This document shows, piece after piece, positions 1 to 10,672 of a stretch of 64,000 bases of DNA. Numbering within the stretch: position 1 is the stretch's first letter; the number at the start of each line of letters is the position of its first letter. A model generated the notes under the pieces. It had not been told where the DNA came from and did no database searches. It saw only the letters and a program-made list of their open reading frames with translations. This DNA is from JAFGDI01 sp963667715 (GTDB taxonomy: Bacteria > Planctomycetota > Phycisphaerae > Sedimentisphaerales > SM23-30): positions 3,224,001 to 3,288,000 of the forward strand of contig OY763926.1 of the NCBI GenBank assembly GCA_963667715.1, given 5' to 3'. Made by a program: the position numbers and the translations under genes.

Positions 1-3000
1 AACAAGCATAACAATTGTATACGCTCCGGTTTCCTGACCAGAGATAACAAACGGCACATTCTCAGGCTGCGGAATATCAAACACATAGCTAAATTCTGCG
101 TTATTGCCAAATGCGGCGTCACTGGTAAGGCTGGTTATAACCTCACGCCCCAGCTCATAGGCATTTGAAAGGTCGCCTGTTGAGTTAGCAAGATAAAACG
201 CTACCGTAATATTATCTGCGTCACTATTACCATTATTGGCAATATTACCGCGAACCATCACCTGTCTGGTTATTGTCTGATCTGACCAGATCGCATCAGG
301 CTTGAATTCTCCTGTTTCTGGATCTAGCGGGTCAACATAATATGACACCAGATCTGAGCTGCTTTCCTCAATGTTAATATAATTGGATGTTACATTATTC
401 CAATTCTCATCATATTCAGTTACAACATTTCCGCTATCGATAACAGCAATAATATTATAGCCAAAATAGGCATTGGTAAACTCAGCTGGTTTCTCAGACG
501 GCAAAGTTAACTCAAAATCATATTTCGCACTATCGATCTGAGTACCGCTATTATAATCCCAGCTGCCCACACCAGCCTCTACCAGAGAGATATCCTGTGA
601 GCCCACTTCTACCAACTTACTGGTTTCTATAGTACCATCGCTATTCTGGAAGGTCCAATCTTGCGAAAGATAGTATGTTATCTGGAAATTCTCTGCGTCG
701 CCGCCACCATAGTTCTGAAGATTTATTGTCAGAGGAACCGTCTCGCCCCAGGTATAGTTCATATCAGGGTAATCCATACCAGCTTCCGGCCGTATCTCAA
801 GATAACCACCCAGATCTGCTGGGACAGTGCCAATATAGATCGGCATATCACTGTAATTATTATCTTCATTTAGCTCATCTATCACATTCACTGAATCTAC
901 CATTGAGACGATAAATAGATTGGAGATATCAGCAAAGCGATCAGGAGCTGTTTCCGGCAATACAACAACCGCACCAGATACTATCGTATTTTCACCTGCG
1001 GCAATACTAGTTACTGTCTTTGAGGTCAACTGATATAGATCGGATGTATTAAAGTTGCTATCCCATGGAGATAATGATGATAGATAATAGCTAACCTTAA
1101 ACGAATCTGTCACATCTGCATCACCCCAATTATTGAGATGTGCATCGATCGTAAGCTGGTCTCCCCAACTAAATGCCTCACCTATACCCGGAATATAGCT
1201 GCCACTGGTCTCACCACTAATTACCGGCCACGCTTCCAGATCCGGCAGCAGCTCCTGGGTAAGTATATAACTGTGGTAGAAGCCATTATTAGTTTCATCT
1301 ATTTCCTGTACCATATTCTGGGCATCAACTACGATGAGAATATTGTACGTTTCTTCTGTAACTGAAGCATCCTGTGGCCCCCACGGCATATCAATAGTAA
1401 TATCAACAGTCACACTCTGACCAGCACCAAGCTCGCCGCCATCGGTCAGATCATAGCTGCCTAACATCCAGGCTGAACCAAGGTTGTTCATTGTTATAGG
1501 TGATGTGGATGCGTAAACGGACAATTGTGCCCAAGCTGGAATAGCTCCATTATTACTTACAGGCACGCTAACGGTGAAGGAATCACCATAATTAGCATCA
1601 GTATTTAGTTCAACATCGCCTATTTCAAAGTCTGTTCCATTAGGAAGATTCCCCATACTAATAACTTTGTTTATGCTGTTATTGGCAAGGTCAACATCGT
1701 TAATAACCTTTCCACTATCAGTAATAAAGATCATGAAATATGGGCCGTCATTGAGTGTGCCGTCTGCGTTATCTGGAAGAGTAATATCCATTTGGCCCAT
1801 ATACACCTGACCAGAACCCAGACCCTCAGCCAATGTATAGCTGCCAAGCGATATATCACCACTATCAGCACTGTAAGTATTATCTTTAGAGAGGTATATC
1901 TCAACATCAAACTCGCCGGCATCTTCCATACCATTATTCATGAGGCCAAAATAGGTATTGTAGCTTTCGCCCCAGCTGAAATTGCTTATGCCGTCCATAT
2001 CAAAATCGCCACCGATCAGGTCTATACCATCAACCAGATCGAGAGTAGTAAGCTCAACATAAAACACTGACTGATTATTATCTTCAGCGGCTGTGCCGTC
2101 AGAGTTAGTTTCAGTTATGACATTATCAACATCAGCGGCAATAATAATACGATATGTACCATCAGCCAATGTCGCTTCATCCGGCCAGCTGACCATTACA
2201 TTTTCTTCATAACTGGAATAAGGGTCCAAATGGTTAATTACAGTCTCTGCCAGGAAATAGTCATCTTCATTACCAAAAACATTATCCAGACTGGCAACCG
2301 CCCGAACAGTAAACGGAGTATCGATCATACCCAAGCTGTTATTATACGCACCCAAACGCACATCAAATGGTACACTTCTTATAACTTCAAATATCTCAGT
2401 ACCCATCTGGTCATCCAGGGCAATATCAACATTCGGAGAGCCGATCTGCAGCATTGCAGATCTTATATTATTATCCTCTGCTGAAACACCATTCATCATC
2501 TCCGGCACATCATTGTTACTATCAATATAAACTACAATATAATAATCGCCATCGGAATAGCTCGCGTCAGCATTATCAGGTAATACCAGACTAGTATCAA
2601 CTGAATGGAAGCTGCCCGGCTGCAGTTCAGGCAGGTCATATTCGCCTAATAATAAAGCCCCTTCAATGCTGTCGGCGGCACTGGATAAGTATACAGCTGC
2701 CTTACACTGCGGAGAGGCACTATTGCCAAATTCATTAAGCTGGAATGAGAAATAAAACTCAGAACCCCAGAAGAACTTTCCTTCATATGGAGTGTCAATA
2801 TACAATGGCTGAAGTACAATATCGACCTCAGGTTCTTTAAGAGTAACAGTGAGAGCCTGAGAAACATTATTAGTATCTTCATCTATCTCATCAATAACAG
2901 CCCCGGAGTCAGCCTTTGCGACCAAAGTATAAGTCTCGGTAGTATCCAGATCAAACGGTAGATAGATATTAAAATCAATACTAACCATTGGTCCTGGGAA

Positions 3001-6000
3001 CTCAGGAGAATCAGCAGCTGGCAGGTTACTTACTTCCTGATCCCACTTTGCACCTGTTACCGGGGTGCCTGTACTGTCGACCAGTTCAACCGAAACCATA
3101 AAGACAGAGTCAACCGCTTCGATAGACATATTGTTCAGTTCTATATGGACTGGTAGTATATCGCCAGGCGAAGCCTCAAGAGAGTCCATCATATCTGCAA
3201 CTTTGAAGTAGGACAAGCTAATATCAGGTCTGGGCGATTCAATTGTAACTGGCACTGTTATAGTATTATTCGTTTCCCCGCCTGAGACACCACTTTCATC
3301 CAGAGAGTTGTATGAATCAAGAGTAATTCCATAATAATAATCACCTGCTGCTATAGTATTTGGAATATTAAGGCCATTGAAAAATACGTCAGATGTCGTT
3401 CCACCTGCAATAATAGCACCATCAGCAACTAAAGAAGTTCCAGCGACTAACTGAGTCATTGCCTGGTCACTATAGAGCCCTAAGGACACTTTATAGCCTG
3501 CCGCTGCCGTTACTCCATTATTGGTAACAGTTACGTTCATGCTAAAGCTGTCCATCTCCGAACTTAGTATAGGCGTACCAGTTAATACTGTTCCGTTAAT
3601 ATCAGTAATAGCTATATCCGATGATGATGCAACTTCCAGATCGTAAACCGGAGAACCCAGATCAATAATAAAATCTGGCTCAGTTAATACCATAGTATTA
3701 TTAAGTTCACCCGGCACAGAAACATCATTTGTCTCTGTGATCGACTCACTGCTATCAACCAGCATAGCAAGGTAATAGCTTCCCGGTGCCGCAGTATCAG
3801 GGATAGTTAAGGTCATATTCTGTTCATAACCGCTACCAGCCGGTAAGATTGGAGAGCTGCTTATCGAAACCGCAAACTCCGACGCTGCTGTCAGTTCAAT
3901 CGCAGTATTAATAACATTACCAGTTTCATCGAGTAATTTCGGCACAGAAGTACTAACCAGATAGAATTTAGCGTCAATAGTATTCACGCCCGGATCAGCG
4001 TCTGTATCGCCATTATTATACACTCCAGCGACCACTGTGATCGAGCCACCTGGAGAAATGTCTGATGATGGATCCCAGGTTGGAAGCAATATTGACGACA
4101 TAATATCAGTAACGCCAACAGCTGGCTGGGTTATAGCAATATTTGAATCCGGTTCAATATCATTATTCGTTTCAAATCCGGTCTCATCAACATCGCCAAG
4201 ACTGCCACCGGCACTATTGTCAGCGTTCGCATCGCTGTCAATTCTGGCAATAAGTTTATAGCTGGTTTCTGTATATGTATCAACATAATCAGGAATCCTA
4301 ACCAAACCTTCAACCAGAGATAATGAGGCAGACGCCAGAGAGCTAACGGTAAAGGCGGTACCACTACCACTTTCACCATAATAGCTATCAATAATAATAT
4401 CTGTACCACTGCCATCCCAGACCGTATCAGCAGATAATGCAAATTGTATATCAAACGGACCAGCATCCACTTCTCCATCATTATAAATACTCAGCTCTAC
4501 TGGAAGCCAGTTACCCCAGGCTGGTTTAGCCATATCATCTACCCAACTATCAACGATCGTTAGATCAGAGACACCTGTTTGAAGCGTAAGATTACTGGAA
4601 TCTGTAATTGTCAATGCCTGAGTTGACAGGTTATTTGTTTCATCTATTTCATCTATAACTCCAGCATAGCTATTGCCGCTGGTACCACTATCTACCACTG
4701 CTAATATATAGTATGTATTCGTTGCTGCATTACCATCGTCTAATGAAGTTGGTATATCACCGCTTGTCTGTTCTGGTATAGTAATATCAACAAATTCATG
4801 GTATGTTGAACCGGCCGCCAATCCATCCAGCGAGACTATAGCAAGTTCCAGATCGCTAGCAGAATCATAGGTAGCATCTGCACTTATGACCAATCTTACA
4901 TTAAATGCCGAGGCATATGAATCACCTTCATTTGACAGTTCTAGTTCAATTTCCAGCCCTGTCTGCCCCCAAATATAATCTACCACAGTTGGATCGCTCA
5001 AGAACTCACTAGTAGACGTAATAGCAAGGTCGGGCAAATCAAGCGTTAATGGCTGTGAAGTTTCATTGTTAGTTGCGACTTCACCAGTATCAGCACCATT
5101 TGGCACTACTTTTATTATTAGCTGATAATCGCCACTAGCTGAAGTATTGGCTGGTGTAGGTATTGTTAACTGTGCTGACATTGCCATGATAGAACCTGAG
5201 CCATCTAATGCTCCAGGATTTGCAGGGCTAAAGTTATCTGGAGTAATGAGTTCGCCAACATCGGCTACACCATCATCACTCAGATAAAATTCGACAGTAA
5301 ACGGCTGAGCCTGAGTATCTCCAACATTAACAATGTCAAAATCAACATTTACAGTATCACCTGGTTTATACGAACCTAATCTTTCGCCGGTATTAAGTGA
5401 GACATCAGTATTCAATACTACCAGATCCATTGTCCCACTCGCCCAACTGCCAACATATACCGGAATTGGATAAGAATCATTGTTATAGCGATCATCACTT
5501 GGTTCATCTGAAATTGCATATGCACTATCAGCACGGGCAACAACATAATACAGACCATCTGACACTGATGCAGAGAAAGTAAGCGTACTTGAATCGCCAA
5601 CAAGCCCCAAAGCGTCAACAGATGAAGCAATAGTAGAGGTTCCCAGACTTTCAGAGCTGCCATCAAAATCGCCATCAGTTGTAAGGCGATATTCAACATC
5701 AAAACCTGCTCCGGTAGCTATACCTGCATTATATACCAGATAGTCATAATATAGTGAATCACCACTGCTTATATGTAACAAGGTATCTTTCGAATCACTA
5801 CTGCTAAGATTTTCGACATCAAAGTCAATTATTGAAATATCCTTACCAGTTAGCGATGTGTCACTTTGTATATTGATAGGGATAAAGTTAATATTGTTAT
5901 CTTCATCAAATTCATCTATAGTTTCGTTCGTATCAACTGCAGTTATCAGATAATATACTCCATCACTACCGAAGGAAGAGCTCGGCAATGTCACACTAAC

Positions 6001-9000
6001 ATCATTTATGGATTCAAATTCACCTGTTGAAAATGTAGCGGAATAATCACTGGTCAGCTTATAATAGGTTGCACTGTCAGTTTCAAGATCACTAACTGTG
6101 AGTGATGATGTATCTGGTTCAATAGCAGATAGATACATATTTGCCACTACTGACGACACTTCCAGCTGACCGCTATTGAAGAGGTCGAGTGCCATTTCGT
6201 AAGTACTGCCAAATTTCCAGCTCAACTTGTACTCAGGAGCATCGCTATCATCCATCGGCATAAGATCTGGACTTGCCATATCTATCGCCATAGCACTGCC
6301 ATCGAGCTTTGTTATCGCAATATCATTATTTGTCAGATCTGAATCGCCAGTTACACTTACCGCCCGTGCAATCAGATAATAGCTTCCAGAAGCATCCACC
6401 GGCATAGATGGTATAGTAAGAGTCTTTACAGCAAAACTAGCATTTGTAACCGCTCCACTAGCCAGGGATGCAACATTGTCAGAACTACTCAGCTCGATAA
6501 TATCCGGGTCAGAGGCAATATCTGTTGGCAGTGTTTCTGTGGGTGAGAGATAATAGTGGATATCAAGACCTGCGGTTTCATCGCTAGGGCCAATATTCTC
6601 GAAGTTACTATATACATCAAGTGTGTCGCCCCATTCGAGGACAGGCTGAAACATAATGGCAAGTTCCGGACTGAAGAACTGCTGCCCTGCAATATCTATA
6701 GCCGTAGGTGTAGCAGAAGCACTATCAGCAATCGCCATATAGTCAGTTGTAATATAATTATTATAATTAAAAGTTTCAGTTATAGCATCGTTCGTATCAA
6801 GAGCAAAAATCACCTGATAACCGCTAACATTATTTACGGTATCTTCTCCCCAGGCGGTAATAGCGGCGGCCTCAGCTGGCAATGTGATAGTATACGCTAC
6901 AACAGTTTCGCTCCCAGCCACAATACCACTAGTTACAGTATAGGCAGAGCCAACAGATATATCGTCTGCATCGAGGGTATTATCAAATGACAAATATGCC
7001 TCAACATCAAAGGTATTAACACCAGCAGCAAGATCTGTATCACCTGCATTACCAATGACTAATGCAACATCATAACTGCCGCTCCATACCGCTTCACTAT
7101 ACTCTGGCAACTCAGCAGAAATCCCAACAATCTCCATACCAGTTACATCTTTTATATCACCGACTGGAATGTTAAACGAATCGGTAGTATCCTCATCGTC
7201 AGCAAAAGTGATCCCAGATGCTGATGACAGTGTTGCAAATACAGTATAATCGCCATCAATCTGACTAACACCACTAAAATCAAGTGCAAATTCAGCTGTT
7301 AAAGGAGCACTGTTAGCCGCCAAAGTTGAGTCAACATTATTGAAATTGAAAGTGTATGTGCCGACCAAATCGTCACTACCTGTTTCCAGTGTTTGGTCTG
7401 GTGATAGATAGAATTTAACATCAATACTATTACTACTTTGCTCTAAACCGCGATATGCACCGAGTTCAATACCAACTGTTGGAGGTATCAGCCAATCTGC
7501 CGCGGGAGCGTTGGTATGCATTCTAATTTCTGGTTTTACATCATAGATCTCATTCTTAAGTTTTACCGCATAGGTGTTTGGTGCAGCGGCTGCTTCTGTT
7601 GCAACAGCGGTACCACCATCAACTTCTGCTACTATATAATATTGGGTTGGAGTTGATGAACTGAGAGAAGCTGGCCTGACCAAAGTTACTTGATTTAGAG
7701 CTGCACCAACAAGCTCACCAGAAAGTATATCTGTTTCGATAGTGGTTGAGCCAAGCTCTACTGGCGTAAAGGAAGTTGTGACATTGGTATCTTCGTTATC
7801 ATGCAGATAAAAAGTAACTGTAATCGGCGCGGAATTATTAACACCGTTAGTAGCAACGCCAACATTAGCGATCAAACTGTTAATGTCAACAGTATCCCCC
7901 CAATAAAGTCCTTCCTCATCATCTATATGCGAAAGGCTTATATCATAAGGAGATAGATCAGGATCAGTTGAGTCAAAATCACCCATCCATATACGGGTAG
8001 GCCCTGAAATATTATTACTAGTATCACCTGTCTCGTTTTGAGAACTTGCATCTATCTTGGCAAAGGCATAGGCCCAGCCGACCGTAGCCTGGGTATCACC
8101 GAAGTAATCAGGCACTGGGCTAGGGGTAAGAGACTCTGTACCAAAAGCAAGGCTGTCAGCTGTAATCGCCGCCCCACTACTGGCTACCAGACTAACAGCA
8201 TTTGTATCAGCAACATCATTCGACGGCGAGATAACAACTTCAACATCAAACCCTGTCGCAGCAGAATCGCCGGCATTATAATATTGGATATTAGCTGCTG
8301 CCGTACCTGTCTGGCCCCAAATATAGTTCGGAACCTGCTCGCTGCCAATATCGCCAAAATATAGACGACCTGCGGCAAGGTCAACACCTGTAACACTCGA
8401 ACTGGCAGCAAGTTCCAGCTCCTTTTCTATTGGCATAAGATTATTGGACTCATATACTTCTGTTACAGTTCCGCCTGTAGGCACGCCAGAACTAATACCT
8501 GTCGCATCTGCAACTGCTACAATATACATTGGCTCACCAACACCAAAAGGATTACTCGCGGGCATTTGTACATCAACAGTTACCACTTCGCCCGTTCCGG
8601 CATCCATAGTTCCGGAAGTAGCTACAGTTGCAGGATTTGTGCCGTCAGTAGTCAACAGCTGGGCATCAGGAGTGAGGTACATATTATGGCTGATAAAGAA
8701 GGAAACATTAACCGTACTACCAGCATTTGTGTCGCCAACATTATGTACGCTGGCACTGGCTGAGTATATACCACCATATGCTAACTCATCCATATAACCA
8801 ATTGCAGGCACAAAAGCTTTACTAAGATTCAGCTCTATACCGCCAGTTGGGCTTGCCGGACCAATCGGAATGGTAAATGAAGATACATTATTGCTAGTAT
8901 CAGAGTCACTTATCGATGCGTCATCTATACTGACAAAAATCGCATAATCGCCGTCACTATAACCTGATGCTGGGAGTGTTAAGGTATACTGCCCCCCCAG

Positions 9001-9411
9001 AGTTTTGCCGGATGGTATTGAATCGTTAGTAAAATCAAGAGGGAGTGATGGTGTCTCCGGCTCCATAATCGTATTAGCATCCACTGTAGTGATATGATAA
9101 TCAGAACCAATATCAAGGGTACCACTTTGATCTGCATCAAGATAAAAATCAACATTTGCAGTACCTGTAGACAGATCGGTCCCGTTATTAGTCACTTCCA
9201 GGTAGAAATCAGCACTTTCACCCCAGTCTGGTGCCAGAAAATCAGCCGGCATAAGCAAAGCTTCCAGATCAGCTGCTAACATAACACGCGGCTCGAGAGC
9301 GTCCAGAACTATCCGGCTCTGGCGTTTGGCCTTTTGGCTTAATTTGCGTTTACTGTTTTGAGAGCGATTGATGAAATGAAAGTTACGTTTGATTTTCCTC
9401 AGTAGTGACAT
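1..9411 (-). CDS. Giant LEPR-XLL surface protein with CARDB-like repeats (partial, C-terminus outside window)
   Basis: The frame stays open from the ATG at 9411 to the window edge, giving 3137 codons with no stop seen where I translated it. An AGGAG ribosome site sits 8 bases before the ATG. The N-terminus is Lys/Arg-rich (MSLLRKIKRNFHFINRSQN) and carries LEPRVMLAAD near residue 45. This is the LEPR-XLL leader found on very large secreted planctomycete proteins. The rest is an array of beta-sandwich units of about 135-150 residues. Each has the CARDB pattern: a segment like DFYLDADQSGTLDIG, a loop, a strand like GDYAIFVSIDDA, and a closing D-x-(E/S)-x-NN turn. I count about 21 units from these turns. 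CARDB modules usually act in adhesion or as stalks, so an extracellular adhesin or spacer role is likely. No catalytic domain is visible in this part. Position of the missing C-terminal domain is unknown. Confidence 0.9.
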   Translation of the reverse strand, partial: MSLLRKIKRNFHFINRSQNSKRKLSQKAKRQSRIVLDALEPRVMLAADLEALLMPADFLAPDWGESADFYLEVTNNGTDLSTGTANVDFYLDADQSGTLDIGSDYHITTVDANTIMEPETPSLPLDFTNDSIPSGKTLGGQYTLTLPASGYSDGDYAIFVSIDDASISDSDTSNNVSSFTIPIGPASPTGGIELNLSKAFVPAIGYMDELAYGGIYSASASVHNVGDTNAGSTVNVSFFISHNMYLTPDAQLLTTDGTNPATVATSGTMDAGTGEVVTVDVQMPASNPFGVGEPMYIVAVADATGISSGVPTGGTVTEVYESNNLMPIEKELELAASSSVTGVDLAAGRLYFGDIGSEQVPNYIWGQTGTAAANIQYYNAGDSAATGFDVEVVISPSNDVADTNAVSLVASSGAAITADSLAFGTESLTPSPVPDYFGDTQATVGWAYAFAKIDASSQNETGDTSNNISGPTRIWMGDFDSTDPDLSPYDISLSHIDDEEGLYWGDTVDINSLIANVGVATNGVNNSAPITVTFYLHDNEDTNVTTSFTPVELGSTTIETDILSGELVGAALNQVTLVRPASLSSSTPTQYYIVAEVDGGTAVATEAAAAPNTYAVKLKNEIYDVKPEIRMHTNAPAADWLIPPTVGIELGAYRGLEQSSNSIDVKFYLSPDQTLETGSDDLVGTYTFNFNNVDSTLAANSAPLTAEFALDFSGVSQIDGDYTVFATLSSASGITFADDEDTTDSFNIPVGDIKDVTGMEIVGISAELPEYSEAVWSGSYDVALVIGNAGDTDLAAGVNTFDVEAYLSFDNTLDADDISVGSAYTVTSGIVAGSETVVAYTITLPAEAAAITAWGEDTVNNVSGYQVIFALDTNDAITETFNYNNYITTDYMAIADSASATPTAIDIAGQQFFSPELAIMFQPVLEWGDTLDVYSNFENIGPSDETAGLDIHYYLSPTETLPTDIASDPDIIELSSSDNVASLASGAVTNASFAVKTLTIPSMPVDASGSYYLIARAVSVTGDSDLTNNDIAITKLDGSAMAIDMASPDLMPMDDSDAPEYKLSWKFGSTYEMALDLFNSGQLEVSSVVANMYLSAIEPDTSSLTVSDLETDSATYYKLTSDYSATFSTGEFESINDVSVTLPSSSFGSDGVYYLITAVDTNETIDEFDEDNNINFIPINIQSDTSLTGKDISIIDFDVENLSSSDSKDTLLHISSGDSLYYDYLVYNAGIATGAGFDVEYRLTTDGDFDGSSESLGTSTIASSVDALGLVGDSSTLTFSASVSDGLYYVVARADSAYAISDEPSDDRYNNDSYPIPVYVGSWASGTMDLVVLNTDVSLNTGERLGSYKPGDTVNVDFDIVNVGDTQAQPFTVEFYLSDDGVADVGELITPDNFSPANPGALDGSGSIMAMSAQLTIPTPANTSASGDYQLIIKVVPNGADTGEVATNNETSQPLTLDLPDLAITSTSEFLSDPTVVDYIWGQTGLEIELELSNEGDSYASAFNVRLVISADATYDSASDLELAIVSLDGLAAGSTYHEFVDITIPEQTSGDIPTSLDDGNAATNTYYILAVVDSGTSGNSYAGVIDEIDETNNLSTQALTITDSSNLTLQTGVSDLTIVDSWVDDMAKPAWGNWLPVELSIYNDGEVDAGPFDIQFALSADTVWDGSGTDIIIDSYYGESGSGTAFTVSSLASASLSLVEGLVRIPDYVDTYTETSYKLIARIDSDANADNSAGGSLGDVDETGFETNNDIEPDSNIAITQPAVGVTDIMSSILLPTWDPSSDISPGGSITVVAGVYNNGDTDADPGVNTIDAKFYLVSTSVPKLLDETGNVINTAIELTAASEFAVSISSSPILPAGSGYEQNMTLTIPDTAAPGSYYLAMLVDSSESITETNDVSVPGELNNTMVLTEPDFIIDLGSPVYDLEVASSSDIAITDINGTVLTGTPILSSEMDSFSMNVTVTNNGVTAAAGYKVSLGLYSDQAMTQLVAGTSLVADGAIIAGGTTSDVFFNGLNIPNTIAAGDYYYGITLDSYNSLDESGVSGGETNNTITVPVTIESPRPDISLSYFKVADMMDSLEASPGDILPVHIELNNMSIEAVDSVFMVSVELVDSTGTPVTGAKWDQEVSNLPAADSPEFPGPMVSIDFNIYLPFDLDTTETYTLVAKADSGAVIDEIDEDTNNVSQALTVTLKEPEVDIVLQPLYIDTPYEGKFFWGSEFYFSFQLNEFGNSASPQCKAAVYLSSAADSIEGALLLGEYDLPELQPGSFHSVDTSLVLPDNADASYSDGDYYIVVYIDSNNDVPEMMNGVSAEDNNIRSAMLQIGSPNVDIALDDQMGTEIFEVIRSVPFDVRLGAYNNSLGMIDTPFTVRAVASLDNVFGNEDDYFLAETVINHLDPYSSYEENVMVSWPDEATLADGTYRIIIAADVDNVITETNSDGTAAEDNNQSVFYVELTTLDLVDGIDLIGGDFDMDGISNFSWGESYNTYFGLMNNGMEDAGEFDVEIYLSKDNTYSADSGDISLGSYTLAEGLGSGQVYMGQMDITLPDNADGTLNDGPYFMIFITDSGKVINDVDLANNSINKVISMGNLPNGTDFEIGDVELNTDANYGDSFTVSVPVSNNGAIPAWAQLSVYASTSPITMNNLGSAWMLGSYDLTDGGELGAGQSVTVDITIDMPWGPQDASVTEETYNILIVVDAQNMVQEIDETNNGFYHSYILTQELLPDLEAWPVISGETSGSYIPGIGEAFSWGDQLTIDAHLNNWGDADVTDSFKVSYYLSSLSPWDSNFNTSDLYQLTSKTVTSIAAGENTIVSGAVVVLPETAPDRFADISNLFIVSMVDSVNVIDELNEDNNYSDMPIYIGTVPADLGGYLEIRPEAGMDYPDMNYTWGETVPLTINLQNYGGGDAENFQITYYLSQDWTFQNSDGTIETSKLVEVGSQDISLVEAGVGSWDYNSGTQIDSAKYDFELTLPSEKPAEFTNAYFGYNIIAVIDSGNVVTEYDENWNNVTSNYINIEESSSDLVSYYVDPLDPETGEFKPDAIWSDQTITRQVMVRGNIANNGNSDADNITVAFYLANSTGDLSNAYELGREVITSLTSDAAFGNNAEFSYVFDIPQPENVPFVISGQETGAYTIVMLV

Positions 9412-9737
9412 AACGAAATCTCCTGATTAGATTTTAATTTAAAACACCATCAGAAAATGTTTCGTCAAAAAAATGCACACTGTTGCTATTTTTTATAAGT
9501 TAGACTACAAAAGTTTTACAAAAGTAATTATTACTATATATATGAAAGAGGGAGAACAACTGTTATTAGTGCTGATAAAGCAGGTGGGGATAACAACATT
9601 AATGAAAGTAAACAGCTATGAATATACAATTAGAGTCAATAAAAAACAGATAAAAAATAACCATGTAGTCCGATATCAGTATAGCACTACTGGAGGAGAA
9701 AACCCAACTCTACAAAGCCAAACCATTAGAACAGTAT
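9412..9737. other. Gene-free stretch between giant surface protein and RseC-like gene
   Basis: This AT-rich gap must contain the leftward promoter of the giant protein. A TTGACG hexamer on the minus strand (9463-9468) is the only decent -35-like box, and the TTTAAA/TTAAAT candidates downstream are spaced 19-20 bases away, so I do not call a promoter. A plus-strand reading frame crosses this region but has no ribosome site and runs into the neighbouring gene. Confidence 0.4.
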
Positions 9738-10082
9738 CTATTGGTTATCACTACCCAAATAATCTTCAAAAGCAGAGGAACTAATAGCAGAACAAGAATC
9801 TGGATTACTAGCAAAGCGTTTCTTAATAACTTTGACAAGAACAGCTGCCACGCCCGCACCAATAATAAGCCCTACAAGAGAATACAAAATAACCATATTC
9901 TCCGTAACTTTCATGGTTTTACCAACAGCTCCGGCCAGGATAGCGACTGCCAGCGGAAAAAGAAAGGCTATTACACTAGAGATAGCCAACCCACCAGGTG
10001 AGAGCGGCCCCCTATTCTCCTCTGCCCATACTTCACGACATTTATCAGTATTGGGACAATTTGAGCAGGCATGTCCTTCCAT
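9738..10082 (-). CDS. Small RseC/MucC-like two-helix membrane protein with N-terminal Cys motif
   Basis: The 114-residue product opens with a cysteine cluster (HACSNCPNTDKC), then has two hydrophobic helices at about residues 29-52 and 62-82, followed by a basic KVIKKRF anchor. RseC/MucC family proteins have the same plan of N-terminal Cys motif plus two membrane helices with the 'FLFPLAVAILAG' and 'GLIIGAGVAAVLV' style segments. In other bacteria they are linked to SoxR reduction and Rnf complexes. This copy is shorter than typical RseC (about 150 residues) and stands alone, with no rnf or soxR genes in the window. The ATG at 10082 is preceded by AAAGG 10 bases upstream. A redox role at the membrane is an inference from family resemblance. 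Confidence 0.6.
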   Translation of the reverse strand: MEGHACSNCPNTDKCREVWAEENRGPLSPGGLAISSVIAFLFPLAVAILAGAVGKTMKVTENMVILYSLVGLIIGAGVAAVLVKVIKKRFASNPDSCSAISSSAFEDYLGSDNQ

Positions 10083-10212
10083 TTCTCTATAACCTTTCTA
10101 CCTTCACCAGTAAATCATCAAAAGATAACTGGTCAAAACGTAATAATAACTTTTAATACAATATATCATTTTATAGCGTCATAAACACATTGTCAAGATA
10201 GAGTAAGTGGAT

Positions 10213-10240
10213 TTGAATTTTACCTGAAACTGATTATAAA
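10213..10240 (+). promoter_or_regulatory. Possible sigma-70 promoter for an orphan transcript
   Basis: TTGAAT (10213-10218) and TATAAA (10235-10240) are separated by 16 bases on the plus strand. No gene starts within 400 bases, but a strong terminator lies at 10466-10507, so the pair could delimit a short non-coding RNA or a long leader of the TPR gene. In such AT-rich DNA the match alone is weak evidence. Confidence 0.3.
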
Positions 10241-10465
10241 GCCATTTTATCACAGGCTTAACACTTCTCCACTCCCAAAAGGCAGATAACCGCCATAACT
10301 GTTACATTTGGTAATAAACCATCAATTATTATGTTTTTTTCCCTCAAGTCTGGTGTTTTTCACTCCGATATTTCAAAAGCAAAGAGCAAAATAATATATA
10401 ATCAAAATATAGAAATGCAATAATTTTTATATTTATCGATTCATAAGGCTCCTTTCGTAATGCGG

Positions 10466-10507
10466 CCCTGTACGGGGAATTTATTTCTCGTGCAGGGACG
10501 TTTTTTT
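10466..10507 (+). terminator. Intrinsic terminator without an upstream gene
   Basis: CCCTG-T-ACG-G-GGAA pairs with TTTC-T-CGT-G-CAGGG around a short loop and is followed by ACG and seven Ts. It faces right, 165 bases before the TPR gene, and no coding gene on the plus strand precedes it. It either ends a non-coding RNA or works as an attenuator in the TPR gene leader. Confidence 0.65.
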
Positions 10508-10672
10508 ACCTGCCCAAACTCATTTCTCTGTATAAGCTAAAGTCCGTTTTTCCAGTAATTTATCATTACACTCGATACAGTCATAATAATGATTATTTTG
10601 CACATTTTTATAATGCCATCCGTAATCTTTGACGATAAAAATTATGGTTACACAGTTTATGAGAGGCGTACT

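Noticed and set aside
661..8797. Many plus-strand and other-frame open frames of 60-144 codons across the first 9 kb
   Set aside because: They lie opposite or out of phase with the continuous minus-strand giant gene, have repetitive low-quality compositions and no ribosome sites.
9473..9784. Plus-strand frame of 103 codons
   Set aside because: No ribosome site, no recognisable domain, and its end overlaps the convincing RseC-like gene on the other strand.
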